A stretch of DNA of 64,000 nucleotides from JAJKIV01 sp036741775. GTDB taxonomy: Bacteria; Gemmatimonadota; Gemmatimonadetes; Gemmatimonadales; Gemmatimonadaceae. The position numbers were made by a program, and so were the translations under genes. The DNA is taken from assembly GCA_036741775.1 (NCBI GenBank), contig DAINRQ010000007.1, positions 1 to 64,000 of the forward strand, read 5' to 3'. Below are positions 24,662 through 34,117 of the stretch, piece after piece (position 1 is the stretch's first letter; every line of letters starts with the position of its first letter). The notes under the pieces were generated by a model that was not told the origin of the DNA, made no database searches, and was given only the letters and a program-made list of their open reading frames with translations.

Positions 24662-25216
24662 TTACGCCATCTTGGAAACGATGTCCGTGAGCCGTGTGAG
24701 CGTGATCACGGCGATTCCCTCTTGCTCGAGCGCGGCGCGCCCTCCCTCGTCACGATCTACGACCGCGAATGCCCCGCACACCTCCCCCCCCTGCTCCCTG
24801 ACCGCCGCAGCGGCACGTAGTGCCGAGGCCCCGGTGGTGATCACGTCCTCGACAACCACCACTCGATCTCCCTTGCTGAACGGGCCCTCGATGATTCGCT
24901 GCGTGCCGTGTCCCTTCGGTTCCTTCCGTACGGTGAATGCCCGGATAGGACGACCGGCAAGCGCACTGGCGTAGGAGATCGCGTACGCGACGGGATCCGC
25001 GCCGAGCGTCAAACCTCCGACTGCTTGGACCCCCCACCCGGTTTCCTCTAGTGCACGCAGCCCGAGCTCTCCAATGAGCACCAGGCCTTCCGGGCTCATT
25101 GTTGTCAGCCGCGCGTCGATGTATAAGCTTGATTCACGCCCGGACGAGAGTGTGAACCGACCTCGCCGCGCAGACCGCTCAGCGAGCAACTGGTGGAGAT
25201 CATCGAGTGAGTTCAT
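24662..25216 (-). CDS. pyrE: Orotate phosphoribosyltransferase
   Basis: A 184-residue enzyme that joins orotate and PRPP to give OMP in pyrimidine synthesis. The PRPP-binding loop is VVVVEDVITTGASALRAA, and GGLTLGADPVAYAISYAS and FTVRKEPKGHGTQRIIEG (catalytic loop) are typical. The start MNSLDDLHQLLAERSARRG and length fit the family. It is convergent with the AraC-type gene and divergent from the sensor kinase; it is not in a pyrimidine operon here. Confidence 0.97.
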   Translation of the reverse strand: MNSLDDLHQLLAERSARRGRFTLSSGRESSLYIDARLTTMSPEGLVLIGELGLRALEETGWGVQAVGGLTLGADPVAYAISYASALAGRPIRAFTVRKEPKGHGTQRIIEGPFSKGDRVVVVEDVITTGASALRAAAAVREQGGEVCGAFAVVDRDEGGRAALEQEGIAVITLTRLTDIVSKMA

Positions 25217-25301
25217 GGCGCGGGAGGATAGAACGAGCTAATCGGCGCGTCAATCGCGCTGCGCGCTTGGCGAAGCGAACCCGTCTCGAAATCATGGTTG
25301 A

Positions 25302-27005
25302 GTGGATGTCGCCGGCCGGATGACTCGTCTCCCGATTCGTGCTCGGATTGCGCCTGTCGCCCTGGCTATTGTGTTCGGTTTCGTCGTCATCGGCTTCTTG
25401 CGCGCCGACCGAGAAATGACACGTGCCGAGCGGGATCGAGCGACACTCCGAGCGTCGGAAAGTGCCGCACTCGCGGAGGCGTTCCTGTTCAGACACGCGG
25501 ATTGGTTGCGCGCCGTTGGCCCAACGCTTCTCGACACATCGGCGCGTGCCACAGCGCCCGACATTTTGCCGCGCAGCAAGGTCCGCACGCGAACCGATGC
25601 GGATTTCGATGCGGTATGGGTAGTCGACTCGACCGGCGTTGTTCGGGTGGCGTCGACACTAAACCAGAACGCGCCGATTCCGGTCGTAGGCAAATCCATT
25701 CTCCAACCGGAGCTCCGAGTACCGGGTTCTGAGCTCCTGGCCGTTGTGCGACGCGGTAGCGAGAGCCCGGATATGGTGGTGTCCACCGACAGCGCTCGCC
25801 AGCAGCTTCTGTTCGTCTTGCCGCTCCGCGCATCGCCCGGGACGTTCGCCGTTGGCGTCTTACCCACCGATTCGCTGATCGCGCTGCTTCGGCGGCGACA
25901 AACTCCCACAACGTCAGCACTCACCATTCGCTCTACCACGGGCACCATCGTGCGGCAGTTCGCCGACCAGCGCAATCCGCGGGCACAAAGCGTTCACGCC
26001 ACGATCAGCACGCCTTTCGCGGGTGATTGGACCTTGGTCATGGCCTACTCGCCATCCGGGCGTGGAGTACGGATCGCTCTCTGGGTCGTTGGGTTGGGCG
26101 CGGTAATCGGCTTGGGAATTGGACTGCTTCTCGAACGCCGCGAAGCGAATCGGATCGCGGACCGCTCGAGTGAGCTCGAGCATCTCTCGACGGAACTGCT
26201 GCGTGCGAATCGCGCGAAAAGCGAGTTCCTGGCGAACGTGTCCCACGAGCTGCGGACGCCCCTCAATGCGATCGTCGGATTCGTTGATCTGCTCCGCGAT
26301 GGTGTGTATGGCGCGCTGAACACGCGCCAGGTCGGACCGGTTGAACGGATCGAGGCATCAGCGAATCATCTTCGCCACTTGGTCGACCAGGTACTCGACC
26401 TGGCAAAAATGGCGGCGGGGAGGCTCGAGGTACACACGGAGCCGCTCGAACTGCGGCCGTTCGTCTTCGATGTTGCCAGTGAGGTCGAGCCCCTCATTAC
26501 CGAGAAAGGGCTCAGCTTCTCGTTGACGGTAGGTGCGACACTCCCACGAGTCCGCACCGACCCGACTCACCTCCGGCAGATCCTGATCAACCTGCTGGGA
26601 AACGCCGTGAAGTTTACGACGACCGGCGGAATATCCGTTCGTGGGAAGCTCATCGGCGCCGAAACACGCTCGGGTCTCCCGTCTGTATTGAATGCCGCAA
26701 CGGCGCTGCTGCTGCGTTCTCCGCGGCCCGACGGACTCTGGATTGCGCTGCAGGTGGTTGATAGCGGAATCGGTATCGCGGAGCAGGATCGAGAACGGAT
26801 CTTCGATGAGTTCGAGCAGGTCAACGCGGGGCCGCGGGGTGACTCGATGCGTCGCGGGACCGGACTCGGCTTGTCGATCTCTCGACGGCTCGCGCGCCTG
26901 ATCGGTGGTGACATCACCGTCGAGAGCGAGCTCGGTCGCGGGTCTGTGTTCACGATCTGGTTGCCCGTGGATCCGGCAGACCTTCGAGGGGATCGTGCTG
27001 CATAA
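25302..27005 (+). CDS. Membrane sensor histidine kinase
   Basis: A 567-residue kinase counted from GTG 25302 (ATG 25320 is also possible). One membrane segment is near residues 15-32 (IAPVALAIVFGFVVIGFL) and another near 255-275 (LWVVGLGAVIGLGIGLLL); between them lies a sensor domain of about 220 residues with no family I can name. The HisKA box is FLANVSHELRTPLNAIVGF with the phospho-His at about 315. The ATPase has LINLLGNAVKFTTTGG (N box), VDSGIGIAEQDRERIFDEF (G1) and RRGTGLGLSISRRLARLIGG (G2). No response regulator gene is adjacent, so it is an orphan; the signal is unknown. Confidence 0.93.
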   Translation: MDVAGRMTRLPIRARIAPVALAIVFGFVVIGFLRADREMTRAERDRATLRASESAALAEAFLFRHADWLRAVGPTLLDTSARATAPDILPRSKVRTRTDADFDAVWVVDSTGVVRVASTLNQNAPIPVVGKSILQPELRVPGSELLAVVRRGSESPDMVVSTDSARQQLLFVLPLRASPGTFAVGVLPTDSLIALLRRRQTPTTSALTIRSTTGTIVRQFADQRNPRAQSVHATISTPFAGDWTLVMAYSPSGRGVRIALWVVGLGAVIGLGIGLLLERREANRIADRSSELEHLSTELLRANRAKSEFLANVSHELRTPLNAIVGFVDLLRDGVYGALNTRQVGPVERIEASANHLRHLVDQVLDLAKMAAGRLEVHTEPLELRPFVFDVASEVEPLITEKGLSFSLTVGATLPRVRTDPTHLRQILINLLGNAVKFTTTGGISVRGKLIGAETRSGLPSVLNAATALLLRSPRPDGLWIALQVVDSGIGIAEQDRERIFDEFEQVNAGPRGDSMRRGTGLGLSISRRLARLIGGDITVESELGRGSVFTIWLPVDPADLRGDRAA

Positions 27006-27046
27006 CTGCGGCTGACGATGCAACACGGCGGAGTGCCACCGCGACG

Positions 27047-27952
27047 CTACTTCTGCCGGAACAACCCCTTCATCTTTGCGAGGAACCCGCTGTCTTCGGA
27101 TGTCGTTGTCAGCAGTGCCTTGCGGAGTTCGGTTCCGAAGGTCAACACATCCGGGTACCGGTCGCTGGGCTGCTTGGCAAGTCCCCGCATGATGACGCCT
27201 TCCACCTGCGGGCTGAACTGCAGGTTGGGACGAGCTCGATTCAGCGGAATGGGCGGCTGAGACAGAAGCTGGGTGAACATCTCGCGCGGAGTCTTCGCCA
27301 GGTACGGCAAGCACCCCGTGAGCAGGAAGTAGGCGATCGTAGCGAGGCTGTATTGATCGGCGGCGGGTGTAACGAGTTCTCCGCTGAGCGCCTCGGGCGC
27401 TACATACATGAGCGTACCAACGAAGAAGCCAGCTCGTGTGAGCCGCTCGTCCGGAGCAGTATCGGTGGCAGCGGCGATCCCGAAATCGAGCAGCTTGACC
27501 TGGTGCGATTCCGGATCGTACATCACGTTGTCAGGCTTCAGATCGCGATGTACGATGCCCGCTGCGTGGGCAGCCTGTACCGCGTCCCCGATTTGCATGA
27601 TGATGCGTGCTACTTCCTCTCGGGGCAGCGGCGCGTTGCGCTTCGCATACCGCTCGAGAATCTCTCCGGCGGCCCACTCGATGGCTAGGTAATGGAGCCC
27701 AGGCCCGGACTCACCCGTCTCGATGGTGCGCACCACGTTGGGGTGCTGCACTCGCGTACCGAATTTCGCTTCGCGAAGAAAACGAGCGACGGCTGTCCGA
27801 TCCTGGCGCAGCTTCTCGCGCAACACCTTTAGCGCGACCACACCATGTTCAGGATGGTCAGCACGATAGACGGCCGAGGTTCCACCCTCCCCGACCATAT
27901 CCTTGATGCTGTACCCGGCTAGCGTCGTCCCTACCAGTGTATCGCGCGACAC
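27047..27952 (-). CDS. Soluble serine/threonine protein kinase
   Basis: A 301-residue Hanks-type kinase. The glycine loop is VGEGGTSAVYRADHP, the ATP lysine is in VVALKVLREKL, the catalytic loop IVHRDLKPDNVMYD, the metal site LLDFGIAAA and the substrate part GTLMYVAPEALSGE. It ends soon after the kinase domain with a short tail and has no membrane segment or sensor domain, unlike PknB-type kinases. The targets are unknown. It is convergent with the histidine kinase and divergent from the GWxTD gene with a 100-bp spacer. Confidence 0.92.
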   Translation of the reverse strand: MSRDTLVGTTLAGYSIKDMVGEGGTSAVYRADHPEHGVVALKVLREKLRQDRTAVARFLREAKFGTRVQHPNVVRTIETGESGPGLHYLAIEWAAGEILERYAKRNAPLPREEVARIIMQIGDAVQAAHAAGIVHRDLKPDNVMYDPESHQVKLLDFGIAAATDTAPDERLTRAGFFVGTLMYVAPEALSGELVTPAADQYSLATIAYFLLTGCLPYLAKTPREMFTQLLSQPPIPLNRARPNLQFSPQVEGVIMRGLAKQPSDRYPDVLTFGTELRKALLTTTSEDSGFLAKMKGLFRQK

Positions 27953-28056
27953 GCGGCGAACCTAATCCCGCGGGTCCGTGTCGGCAAGCGAATCGTCATC
28001 GTCTCGCGTGCCGTTCCTGACGGAATCCTCAGCAGAATCCTTCTGAGTCGTTCTCT

Positions 28057-29460
28057 ATGTTTCGCACTCACCGAATCGCGAATGCTGTTGTCGTCCTGCT
28101 TGCATGCCAGCACCTGCTGATTGCGTGCGGCGGCAGTCGACGAGCACCGCAGCCTGCGACTGCGGACGTCTCGGCACCTCGGCGTACAGCGACGACGCCT
28201 TCGCAGCCGGACGCCGTTCGCCTCTATCGTCAGATGGGGCTCCTCGCCGAAGGGGGCGAAACACCGTTCGTTGGCAGCGTTTCGTTCCTCGCCGGGAAGA
28301 GCCCCGATTCGACTGTCTTCCTGTTGACGGTCTCCATTCCAACCCGCGCTCTGACGTTCGTCCGCGAAAGCGATCGATACCGCGCGTCGTATTCGGCAAC
28401 ACTGACCCTGACGCGATCCAGCGAAGCAGCGCGGCGGTTCGAAACGCATCAGATCGTCCGCGTTACGACATTCAAGGAGACCACACGCACCGACGAAAGT
28501 GTTCTCTACCAGCAAGCCGTACAGGCTCGCCCCGGCCTGTATGATCTGAGCTTTTCCCTTCGTGATGACGCGGGGGGTAAAGGGAGTTCGATCGAGGCCA
28601 CGGTGAACATCCCAGCTGTGAGTGTGGGATCCCTTTCGTCACCTATTCCTGTCTATCAAGCCACTCCACGCAGCTCGCTGGATTCACTGCCGCGGATCCT
28701 CCCCACCCCCCGTGCCACTCTGACACTCGGGCAGGACACGGTCCTCCCTGTGTACGTGGAAGCGTATGCTGACGCCGCGACGCTCCCAGTCCGTGCCGCC
28801 GTTTACAGTGAGAATGCCTCGACCGCCGTTTGGTCCGACACGGTGTCACTGACTCGCCATGGCGCCGTGCTCAGCACCGTTGTCAACGTTCCGGTGTCGC
28901 GTCTCAGTGTCGGCGCACTCACCCTCGCTGTGTCGTCCGCGAGCGGAGGGGATACAACCAGCGCGACAAAGGCACCTCTGTTCGTGACATTTGGGGAAGA
29001 CCTTCCGGTTGCCACGTTCACGGAGATGGTCAATTACCTCCGGTACTTTGGATCGACGGGCGATCTGGAAAAACTGCGCGACGCGCCTCCGGATGCTCGT
29101 GCCGCCGCGTGGTCCGCCTTCATGCGCGACACTGATCCGGACCCGGCCACGCCGGTGAACGAGGCGCTCCGTGACTACTTTGGCCGAATTGCCCAGGCGA
29201 ACGCGCGCTTTCGAGAAGAGGGCGGAAGTGGGTGGCTCACGGATCGAGGTCGGGTATTCGTCGCGTTGGGGCCACCGGATCAGTTCTACGAGCCGAACAC
29301 GAGCGACCTGAATCAACGGGGGCGCGCCCAGATCTGGGACTACCGACGGCAACGGCTGCAGGTGGTATTCATCGACCAAACAGGTTTCGGGCGTTGGCGA
29401 ATGACGGTGTCCAGTGAGGCCGAATTCGAGGCGGTGGTGAGGCGCGAGCTGAGTCGATGA
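28057..29460 (+). CDS. GWxTD-domain lipoprotein
   Basis: A 467-residue lipoprotein. The signal ends in QHLLIACGGS with Cys24 as the likely lipidated residue. Beta-rich repeats fill the middle (TVFLLTVSIPTRALTFVR, PGLYDLSFSLRDD). The C-terminal part has the domain-defining EGGSGWLTDRGRVFVALGPP (GWLTD) followed by QIWDYRRQRLQVVFIDQTGF. GWxTD proteins are common in Gemmatimonadota, Acidobacteriota and Bacteroidota-related lineages and have no established function. It is divergent from the kinase gene; regulation is not evident. Confidence 0.9.
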   Translation: MFRTHRIANAVVVLLACQHLLIACGGSRRAPQPATADVSAPRRTATTPSQPDAVRLYRQMGLLAEGGETPFVGSVSFLAGKSPDSTVFLLTVSIPTRALTFVRESDRYRASYSATLTLTRSSEAARRFETHQIVRVTTFKETTRTDESVLYQQAVQARPGLYDLSFSLRDDAGGKGSSIEATVNIPAVSVGSLSSPIPVYQATPRSSLDSLPRILPTPRATLTLGQDTVLPVYVEAYADAATLPVRAAVYSENASTAVWSDTVSLTRHGAVLSTVVNVPVSRLSVGALTLAVSSASGGDTTSATKAPLFVTFGEDLPVATFTEMVNYLRYFGSTGDLEKLRDAPPDARAAAWSAFMRDTDPDPATPVNEALRDYFGRIAQANARFREEGGSGWLTDRGRVFVALGPPDQFYEPNTSDLNQRGRAQIWDYRRQRLQVVFIDQTGFGRWRMTVSSEAEFEAVVRRELSR

Positions 29461-29575
29461 CAATGAACGTAAGACTGTGATGTGCGTCACATTAGCTCGT
29501 CTGGCCACTCCGCATGTTTACAGACGATTACGGTAGAGACTGGTAAGGTATCTTGTTGCGGGACATAGCGTTCTC

Positions 29576-29604
29576 TTGACAAATTTGCATGGTGCATCTA
29601 TATA
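29576..29604 (+). promoter_or_regulatory. Strong sigma-70 promoter of cold-shock gene
   Basis: TTGACA (29576-29581), a 17-bp spacer and TATATA (29599-29604) give a near-consensus promoter. The transcript would have a leader of about 70 nt before the cold-shock ATG, typical for these genes. Confidence 0.8.
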
Positions 29605-29680
29605 GGTGCCCGCAAACCGGGGTCGGTTTGCCTCATGCATTTTCGCATGGGCTCGGTTCACCCCGCAGGAGGCAGCTTGC

Positions 29681-29881
29681 ATGGCCAGAGGGAAAGTGAA
29701 GTGGTTCAATGACGCGAAGGGCTACGGGTTCATTGAACAGGAAGGCGGCGAAGATGTGTTTGTCCATTTCTCGGCGATCATGATGGATGGCTTCAAGACG
29801 CTCGCTGAAGGGCAGGAGGTCGAGTTCGAGATCCAGACCGGTGCCAAGGGACTCCACGCGACCAACGTCCAGCGCGTCTAG
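29681..29881 (+). CDS. Cold-shock domain protein
   Basis: A 66-residue CspA-family protein. It begins MARGKVKWFNDAKGYGFIEQ with RNP1 (KGYGFI), and has RNP2 DVFVHFSAI and the closing KGLHATNVQRV. Such proteins bind single-stranded RNA and DNA and melt mRNA structure. AGGAGG lies eight bases before the ATG. A consensus promoter precedes it and a hairpin terminator follows, so it is a monocistronic, strongly expressed gene. Confidence 0.97.
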   Translation: MARGKVKWFNDAKGYGFIEQEGGEDVFVHFSAIMMDGFKTLAEGQEVEFEIQTGAKGLHATNVQRV

Positions 29882-29916
29882 CAGCACCACACATCTCAGG
29901 CTGTCCAAGTCTGCCT

Positions 29917-29950
29917 CCGCCTGCCCTCAACCGGCAGGCGGTGGTTTTTT
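29917..29950 (+). terminator. Rho-independent terminator of cold-shock gene
   Basis: CCGCCTGCC (29917-29925) and GGCAGGCGG (29933-29941) form a perfect 9-bp stem with a 7-base loop, followed by TGGTTTTTT. Confidence 0.9.
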
Positions 29951-30086
29951 CGGGAGCGGGCACGTCGAGCGGCGCGCCGGCGGCTTCCCCGCCCCGAGGC
30001 GATGGCGAATAGTTTCCTCAATCCCCGCCTCGAGCCGCGTTTCCCGACTGCTTCCGTCGCCTCGCAAACTCACTGCTCCAACGTCC

Positions 30087-33074
30087 GTGGCCGATGTCTC
30101 GCCCCCGCCGTCGCCTCGTTTGTTCCTCATCGACGGCTACGCCCTCATCTACCGCGCGTTCTTCGCACTGATCTCTCGTCCCCTAACGACGAGTAAGGGC
30201 GAGAACACCTCCGCGGCGTGGGGCGTCGCGAACTTCCTCCAGCGACTCGTCGCGAATCATCACCCCGACTACATCGGCTGGGTCAACGATTCGGGGCTCT
30301 CATTCCGGCATGAGACCTACCCGGCCTACAAGGCGACACGCGAGAAGCTGACCGAAGAGCTGCAGGCGGACTTCGATCGTGGGATGGAGCGAATCAGTGA
30401 GATCCTCGCTGCCCATCGGGTTCCGGTGCTTTCCCTTCGCGGATACGAGGCCGACGACGTCATCGGGACGCTCGCGAAACAGGGAGCAGACGCCGAGTTG
30501 AACGTCGTGATCGTTTCCGGCGACAAGGATTTTCAGCAGCTCGTCCGACCGCGCGTCTGGCTGCTCAATCCCGGGCGCGGTGGTCCGGCCAGCGTCGAAG
30601 AGCAATGGGTCGGGGTCGAGAACGCGTCTGACCGTTTGGGAGTGCCGCCAGACCGGGTCGTCGATTACCTCGCCCTGGTGGGTGATTCGTCGGACAATGT
30701 TCCGGGAGTACCCGGCATCGGCGACAAAACGGCGCGTGAGTTGGTGAACGAGTTCGGACCGCTGGAAACGATCCTCGAGGCGGCCGAGCGAATAGCCAAG
30801 AAGCGGCCACGAGAAGCCCTCCTCGAACACGCGGCCCGGGCGCGCCTCTCGAAACAGCTCGTGACCATTCGGGACGACCTGGCGATCGAACTGGAGGTCG
30901 AGCGTCTCAGGGTGCAACCGCCCGACGCGGCCCGTCTCCGACAGCTGTACGTCGAGCTGGAGTTCACGTCGCTCGTCAAGGATGTCGCGCCCACCCCCGC
31001 CCCGAGCGAAGCGACTCGGGCAACATACACCACGATCGACTCGATGCAGGCCCTCGAGCGACTCATCACGCGCGCGCGGCGAGCACCGTACATCGCGATC
31101 GATACGCAGACGATCCTCGAGTCGGGAAGCCTAACGACGGCCGACCCGCTGCGATCCCGACTGGTGGCGATGGCAGTTGCGGTCGGTGACGGCGAAGCCT
31201 ATTACCTCCCGTTCGCGCATCGTGAATGGCATCCGGCGCAGGGCGAGCTGCTGATCGACGCATCCGGGGACCGCGCTCCGACGGATGCGCCGGAGGACCG
31301 TGCGTTCATTCGCGGCGGTGATGACGCGGGGACCATCACCCCCGCCGGCGACCCTAACGCGACAACACCACGCCCGCGCGCGAAGGCGAAGAAGACAACA
31401 GCGTCGCAGCCAACGAGCATCGCCGCTCGGCTGCTCGCGGAGGGGCCGCAAGTGGTGAGGAACCTGCCGCCGCTCGAGAGCGATGCCATGACACCCTTGC
31501 GTCAGCTGCTCGAGGACGAATCCGTACGGAAGACCGCGCAGAACGCGAAGTACGACCTTCTCGCGCTGCGCCGAGTGGGCGTCACGCTCCGCGGACTGGA
31601 TTTCGACACCATGCTCGCGAGCTACGTGCTGGATCCAGGCCGACGGTCCCACGGCCTCGACGTCCTCGCGCTCGAATTTCTCGATCACACGATGGCGTCG
31701 TACGAGGAGCTCTGCGGCAAGGGGAAGAACGAAATCCCGTTCGACGCCTGTCCGGTAGACGCCGCACGGGATTACTCCTGTGAGGAAGCGGACATTGCGT
31801 TCCGGCTGCGAGGGAGGTTCGAGGCCCAGCTCGACGCCCACGGACTGACCTCCCTGTTTCACGAGATCGAGATTCCGCTCCTCCGTGTCCTCGCGGACAT
31901 GGAATGGGTCGGCGTTTCCATTGACCTCGCCTGGTTCGCGTCCCTCAAGGAACGCTTTCGCCGCGAGCGCGAGCGGGTGGAGAAAGAGATCTACACGGAG
32001 GCCGGTGAGCAGTTCAACATCAATTCCAACATCCAGCTGCGCACCATTCTCTTTGATAAGCTGCAGCTCCCGGTGCGCAAGCGAACGTCCACAGGGCCGT
32101 CCACCGATGCCAGTGTCTTGCAGGAGCTCGCGGATGCCGGGCACACCCTGCCGGAGCTGTTGATGGAGTACCGGGAGCTCTCGAAGCTCGAGAGCACATA
32201 CCTCGACACGCTCCCTTCACTGATCCACCCTGACGACGGCCGTCTGCACACGTCGTTCAATCAAACGGTCGCGTCCACCGGACGCCTGTCGTCGAGCGAT
32301 CCGAACCTGCAGAACATCCCCATTCGTCGCGAACTCGGACGCGATATTCGACGAGGGTTCATCCCGAGGAAGGGATGGCTGTTGCTCGCTGCTGATTATT
32401 CCCAGATCGAGCTTCGCCTGCTGGCCCACCTCTCCAGTGACCCTGCGTTCGTCGACGCCTTCAAGTCGGGTGGAGACATTCACCGTCAGACCGCGTCGAT
32501 CATCTTCGGCGTCCCGGCGGACGACGTAACGGCGGAAATGCGCGCGCGGGCGAAGACGATCAACTTTGCCACGATCTACGGACAGGGGGCACACGCGCTC
32601 TCGCGGCAGCTCAAGATCTCGAACGCCGAAGCGAAGGCGTTCATTGCGACGTACTTCGAACGATTCCGCGGCATCCGCGAATATCTGGACTCGATGATCC
32701 AGTTCGCGAGAGACCATGGGTACGTCGAGACAATCTTCCGACGCCGCCGCTACATCCCGGAGCTCCGGGACCGCAACTTCAACGTGCGGGCATTCGGCGA
32801 GCGCACCGCGGCGAATTCACCGATCCAGGGATCGGCCGCTGACCTGATCAAGATCGCGATGATCCGAATCGACGCGGCATTGCGGAAGCGGCGACTCCAG
32901 AGCCGCATGATCCTGCAGGTTCACGACGAACTCGTCTTCGAGTTTCCCCCGCAAGAGCGGGACGACCTCTCCGCCCTCGTACAGCACGAGATGGAACACG
33001 CTGCGGAGTTGTCGGTGCCGCTCGTCGTCGACGTCGGAATCGGAGACAGCTGGCTCACGACGAAGCTGCGCTAA
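30087..33074 (+). CDS. polA: DNA polymerase I
   Basis: A 995-residue Pol I from GTG 30087. The 5'-nuclease domain opens LFLIDGYALIYRAFFAL and has GYEADDVIGTLAKQG, VSGDKDFQQLV and VGDSSDNVPGVPGIGDKTA. The exonuclease-like domain (about 320-520) is present but the first metal motif reads DTQT instead of DxE, motif II KYDLL is kept, and the motif III position has Glu instead of Asp; an Ala/Asp/Lys-rich insertion of about 60 residues lies inside. The polymerase has TGRLSSSDPNLQNIPIR, LLLAADYSQIELRLLAHLS, RAKTINFATIYGQG and ILQVHDELVFEF. The frame is open back into the cold-shock gene, but conserved sequence begins at the GTG. Repair and Okazaki-fragment processing are its known roles. Confidence 0.96.
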   Translation: MADVSPPPSPRLFLIDGYALIYRAFFALISRPLTTSKGENTSAAWGVANFLQRLVANHHPDYIGWVNDSGLSFRHETYPAYKATREKLTEELQADFDRGMERISEILAAHRVPVLSLRGYEADDVIGTLAKQGADAELNVVIVSGDKDFQQLVRPRVWLLNPGRGGPASVEEQWVGVENASDRLGVPPDRVVDYLALVGDSSDNVPGVPGIGDKTARELVNEFGPLETILEAAERIAKKRPREALLEHAARARLSKQLVTIRDDLAIELEVERLRVQPPDAARLRQLYVELEFTSLVKDVAPTPAPSEATRATYTTIDSMQALERLITRARRAPYIAIDTQTILESGSLTTADPLRSRLVAMAVAVGDGEAYYLPFAHREWHPAQGELLIDASGDRAPTDAPEDRAFIRGGDDAGTITPAGDPNATTPRPRAKAKKTTASQPTSIAARLLAEGPQVVRNLPPLESDAMTPLRQLLEDESVRKTAQNAKYDLLALRRVGVTLRGLDFDTMLASYVLDPGRRSHGLDVLALEFLDHTMASYEELCGKGKNEIPFDACPVDAARDYSCEEADIAFRLRGRFEAQLDAHGLTSLFHEIEIPLLRVLADMEWVGVSIDLAWFASLKERFRRERERVEKEIYTEAGEQFNINSNIQLRTILFDKLQLPVRKRTSTGPSTDASVLQELADAGHTLPELLMEYRELSKLESTYLDTLPSLIHPDDGRLHTSFNQTVASTGRLSSSDPNLQNIPIRRELGRDIRRGFIPRKGWLLLAADYSQIELRLLAHLSSDPAFVDAFKSGGDIHRQTASIIFGVPADDVTAEMRARAKTINFATIYGQGAHALSRQLKISNAEAKAFIATYFERFRGIREYLDSMIQFARDHGYVETIFRRRRYIPELRDRNFNVRAFGERTAANSPIQGSAADLIKIAMIRIDAALRKRRLQSRMILQVHDELVFEFPPQERDDLSALVQHEMEHAAELSVPLVVDVGIGDSWLTTKLR

Positions 33075-33334
33075 GGCGATATATCCATTGGCCTTAAGCG
33101 ATAGGCATCACAAAGTGCAAGTCTTGCAGACTGCGCCATGCCACGCGTTGTGAGGCCGCGAGTCATGCCCCCTGCCTTCGATACCACGGCTCTAAGAGCT
33201 TACTGGACAACCAGTTACGATATCGGACCACGGCGGCCCCGGCATTGCTTTCTCCAGTCCCGGTAATTCCGGACTCGCGTGCTTGCCGATCATACTGACT
33301 GGCACGATCGAGACACCTCTACGTGAGAAGAGTC

Positions 33335-33718
33335 ATGCCTTCGCCCCGCCGCGGTTTCACGCTCATCGAGCTCTTGATCGTCGTCGTGATCATCGGCGTC
33401 CTGGCCGCCATTGCCGTCCCCAAGTTCCAGAACACGAAGGGAAAGGCAAACGCCGCATCCCTACGCGCCGACCTCCGGAACCTGATTACCGCCCAGGAAG
33501 CGTACTTTTACGACAACTCGGCCTACACCACGGCTCTGACGGATCTCAACCTCCGCGTCACGACCGGCGTGACGGTGACGTTCGGAACAGCTACCGCTGG
33601 TGGGTGGTCTGCCAAGGTCACGCATCCGATGGCGTGGCCTATCGAGTGCGCTGTATTCTTCGGAAGCGCGCCAGCGTTGTCGCCCGCGACTGCGGAGGGG
33701 CTGATCGCCTGTCAGTAG
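33335..33718 (+). CDS. Type IV pilin-like / pseudopilin protein
   Basis: A 127-residue prepilin. After a short basic leader MPSPRRG the class III signal FTLIELLIVVVIIGVLAAIA begins with the methylated Phe and has the conserved Glu at +5. The rest (LRADLRNLITAQEAYFYDNS, TGVTVTFGTATAGGWSAKV) resembles PilA/GspG-type subunits of type IV pili or type II secretion. ATG 33335 is used; a GTG at 33323 would add four residues. No other pilus gene is nearby, so its system is elsewhere. A 260-bp spacer with no recognisable feature precedes it. Confidence 0.9.
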   Translation: MPSPRRGFTLIELLIVVVIIGVLAAIAVPKFQNTKGKANAASLRADLRNLITAQEAYFYDNSAYTTALTDLNLRVTTGVTVTFGTATAGGWSAKVTHPMAWPIECAVFFGSAPALSPATAEGLIACQ

Positions 33719-33727
33719 ACCGCGTGC

Positions 33728-34099
33728 GTGGTGCTGAGCTTTTGTCCGAGAGAGGTGGCATATCTGACACACGAGAGCGACACCAACGCGCCGCTATACC
33801 GGGAGTTCACCCGCCGGCGTGATGGGATGATCTTCGCAATGAACGGGGGGCTCTGGCTGCACCGCCATCGCTGGAAGGGGCACCAGATGGCGCACCTCGT
33901 TTCGACGGACAAGGATCGCCTGCTCGCGTACGGACGCGACGTCGGCTTACCACCGGACCGACTCCAGTTCAAGCCATTGAAGGACCCGCGGACCGGCGTT
34001 CGCCGGAACGCCTGGCATTGGGATCTGGTCGGTCGGTACTTGCCGCCCGCCAGCCCGACTCTTCACGCGGTTCCTCGAGAATCCCGCGCCGACCGATAG
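33728..34099 (+). CDS. DUF4031-like protein
   Basis: Up to 123 residues. The segment WLHRHRWKGHQMAHLVST then LLAYGRDVGLPPDRLQF and RNAWHWDLVGRYLPP resembles the DUF4031 pattern (WKG-x-M-x-HL, then a helix and a final H-x-D). Function is unknown. The start is unclear: GTG 33728 gives the full frame, ATG 33827 keeps only the conserved part. It follows the pilin gene after 9 bp, on the same strand, and is convergent with the acyltransferase. Confidence 0.55.
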   Translation: MVLSFCPREVAYLTHESDTNAPLYREFTRRRDGMIFAMNGGLWLHRHRWKGHQMAHLVSTDKDRLLAYGRDVGLPPDRLQFKPLKDPRTGVRRNAWHWDLVGRYLPPASPTLHAVPRESRADR

Positions 34100-34117
34100 C
34101 TGACCGACGTAGCTACC

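Noticed and set aside
29787..30086. Upstream extension of the polA frame into the cold-shock gene
   Set aside because: It overlaps the cold-shock gene and its terminator, and conserved PolA sequence starts at GTG 30087.
33075..33334. tRNA or small RNA in the spacer between polA and the pilin gene
   Set aside because: No cloverleaf, T-loop motif or terminator pattern could be found.
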